Positions 57,046-64,000 of a stretch of 64,000 nt of DNA are shown piece after piece. The stretch's first letter is position 1; each line of letters begins with the position of its first letter. A program made the position numbers and the translations under genes. Source of the DNA: Neospora caninum Liverpool (Eukaryota; Apicomplexa; Conoidasida; Eucoccidiorida; Sarcocystidae); contig NC_018389.1 of assembly GCF_000208865.1 (NCBI RefSeq), positions 496,001 through 560,000 of the forward strand. Reading direction: 5' to 3'. Below the pieces are notes generated by a model. That model saw only the letters and a program-made list of their open reading frames with translations, did not search any database and was not told the origin of the DNA.

Positions 57046-58630
57046 GGCAAATTAGCCACCGCGAGAGCCTTTTTGAAGAAGCTGCGATGCTGCCTGTCGT
57101 GCATCTAAAAATGAAGAGAAGTTTGTGACGAGAGAGAATGTCGAGACAGCACGAGCCATAGAAGCATCCTCTCTGTTATTGCATTCTTATCCTCTCGCCT
57201 GATCTCTTCCTATTCTCTTCTCTCCCTCGATCTCTTCTTCTTACCGTCTCTCCCTTAATCTTTTCCTATTCTCCTCTCTCCCTTGATCTCTTCTTATTCT
57301 CGTCCCTCCGTTAATCTCTTCTTATTTTCTTCTCTCTCCGGCGGTTGTTTTCCATCAAAACACTGCAGTGCTGTGGACTCGCCGCCTGTCAGCCGAGGAG
57401 GCATGGCGACTTTGCGGTTGGTCTCTCGAGAGTCTCTCTCGTTCGTCTCTGCCTGCGAGGCTTGGTTTTTGAGTCGCGATTTCGAAAAAACTAGGCGTTT
57501 CTTTCTCTTTCGGTCGAGACCGTACGCAGGAAGGCAAATTAAATTTCCGTTCGTTTCTGGCATACATGTGCTGTCGCGTCGTCGCGAGGGCAGACCGGGG
57601 CTTGTGGGAAGCAGCGACGGAGGCGGAGGAAATAAGGAGAGAAAGCGCCTTGGCCTCTCCCGCTCCACAAAGCTATCTAGAAACGAAGTGTCGAATCCCC
57701 TCCACGTAATGAGAGATTGAAGGAGATATGGGAGATATGGTGGGTTTGAAGCGCATGAGCATTCTCAAAGTGGGAATCTAAACATATGCATACATGTAAT
57801 TGTATGTCTGTCGAGGTTACACTTTCTCCATATTCGGATAAACACATAGAGACAAATGACTAAGCATGCATGCATGCATCTCTATGAATAACAGAAACGA
57901 TATATATATATATATATATATATAGGCATATATGTGCGTGTTTGTCTGGATAACGTTCTCTGATTGGGAGCCTGAGACAGCTGCTCCGCGTCGCTAGACA
58001 AAAGATAAACGATTCTTTGTGATCCTTTTCTTCCGGTGCCAATGCCGGAGCCGCGGAGAGCTCTGAGGTCTGAACGCATGTTCTGTTGTTTCTCGTGTCT
58101 ACTGAGATGAAAGCGATAAACGAAGCACGACCAAAAAGCGAGACAAGCGTTCTCGCCCCACGCCGAGGTTCACACATCCTGCAGTCTGGATCTGTCTCCA
58201 GAAAGATATTGTCCCCCCCCCCCCCCCCTCCCGCCCCAGGAATTCTCCACTTCTCTCCCTGTCCACTTTAAAAAAAAAAATTGACCTCGTAGGATGGCAC
58301 ACGCTTTCTCGTCGTGTCTTCTCGCCTGCCTCTGCTCGTCTTTCCTAGACATCTCTTCCTTTCATTCGCGTGTAAATTCCTTTCTCTCCCTCTTCGGTTT
58401 TCGAAAGTGCACGGACGACGCGGATCACGAGTGCCTCGCTAGACATGCTACCCGTCTCGGCGCCTACTCTCTACTTCGCTTGTTCCGGATTCCCTCTCGT
58501 CCTCTAGATCTTTTTCTTGTCTCTGCGTCGCATTGCCACTTCCGCTTCCTTCCCTTTTCTCGTTTTCCTTCGCTCTTCCTTTCCCGGTCGGCTCTCTGCA
58601 CTTCCGTCTCCTTCGCTTCCCGTCGTTCAG
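57046..58630. other. Tail-to-tail spacer with pyrimidine repeats
   Basis: 1.6 kb between convergent stops. At about 57185-57345 a degenerate ~30-bp pyrimidine-rich unit (CTCTCCCTTGATCTCTTCTT) repeats four to five times. An AT run lies at about 57900-57924, a run of 16 C at 58213-58228 and a run of 10 A at 58269-58278. A 145-codon plus frame (57283-57720) overlaps the pyrimidine repeats and shows no domain. Confidence 0.5.
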
Positions 58631-63360
<4,730 letters not shown>

Positions 63361-63536
63361 CTGCAGAGAAGGCAGAAACCAAGCCATACATCTACGCTCC
63401 CCTCGTCCCCTACACTTCTTCACACGCATCCACACCACGAGACGCACACAACATACACAGCTCTCTCCTGTGTCTCCTGTTTCTGCCTCCCAACACGCAC
63501 ATCTCTCTCTAGCTGTAAATAGATACATACACATAA

Positions 63537-63567
<31 letters not shown>

Positions 63568-63626
63568 TGGATCTATATACGGATCTATATACATATACAT
63601 ATATATACATACATATATACGCATAA

Positions 63627-63708
<82 letters not shown>

Positions 63709-63786
63709 ATCTATATACGGATCTATATACATATACATATATATACATACATATATACGCATAAATATACATATATATATATATAT

Positions 63787-63818
<32 letters not shown>

Positions 63819-63848
63819 GGATCTATATACGCATATATATACATATAC

Positions 63849-63883
<35 letters not shown>

Positions 63884-63886
63884 CGC

Positions 63887-63922
<36 letters not shown>

Positions 63923-64000
63923 CAAAGTGTACGTTGTTTGTGCATGGGTTCTGTGTGGGTGTGTGAGCGTGGTTGTCGCTTTTTGCTCTCGCATTTGTGC
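63361..64000. repeat. Compound AT minisatellite at the right edge
   Basis: From about 63531 to 63920 the DNA is a higher-order repeat. AT runs alternate with a block containing ATGGATCTATATACGGATCT and TACATACATATATACGCATA. The block appears at about 63570-63635, 63706-63770 and, in a variant form, 63817-63895, giving a period of about 140 bp between the first two. It lies within the intron upstream of the first visible SCYL1-like exon. Confidence 0.8.

Noticed and set aside
57283..57720. 145-codon plus frame after the bL35 gene
   Set aside because: It overlaps degenerate pyrimidine repeats, has no domain and lies in the expected 3' flank of bL35.

Overview
The window is nuclear DNA of a coccidian apicomplexan, most likely Toxoplasma gondii or a close sarcocystid relative (Neospora, Hammondia). 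The reasons are GC-rich coding exons split by 0.3-1 kb introns with GT-AG junctions, long (AT)n microsatellites in introns and spacers, many copies of the YGCATGCR motif, an ApiAT/NPT1-type transporter, and conserved eukaryotic genes with long low-complexity extensions. No bacterial operon, CRISPR array, rRNA or tRNA was recognised. All gene models were built by hand from reading frame, splice consensus and family alignment from memory.

Layout: MAT1, the TFIIH/CAK assembly factor (-, 499-2910); a membrane J-domain protein (+, 4860-8345); ribosomal protein L5 (+, 10645-13689); a 7.6 kb gene-poor stretch with one weak two-exon candidate (-, 14570-15282) and unexplained + frames at 18.4-19.8 kb; a RAR1-type two-CHORD protein (-, 21351-24722); a second gene-poor stretch ending in uncertain minus-strand frames at 28.4-29.55 kb; a single-exon, 795-residue unknown protein (+, 29518-31905); an SLC43/ApiAT-like amino-acid transporter (-, 35348-37171); a three-exon, probably organellar protein resembling the dimeric alpha/beta-barrel (ABM) fold (+, 41414-43436); a 13-exon BMT5-like (DUF2431) rRNA methyltransferase with a ~585-residue Gly/Ser/Tyr/Pro tail (-, 44857-52295); an organellar bL35 ribosomal protein with a 240-residue extension (+, 54754-57045); and the 3' part of a SCY1-like pseudokinase (-, 58631-63360, N-terminal part beyond the right edge).

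The genes do not form a pathway. They are mostly single units on alternating strands, giving head-to-head spacers (2.9-4.9, 37.2-41.4, 52.3-54.8 kb) and tail-to-tail spacers (31.9-35.3, 43.4-44.9, 57.0-58.6 kb). Shared themes are transcription/ribosome biogenesis (MAT1, L5, BMT5-like, bL35) and chaperone or trafficking functions (J protein, CHORD, SCYL1-like). The right third (43-64 kb) is dense in AT and TATC microsatellites. The most unusual items are the methyltransferase-disordered tail fusion, the CHORD protein lacking a CS domain, and the gene-poor 13.7-21.3 kb stretch.
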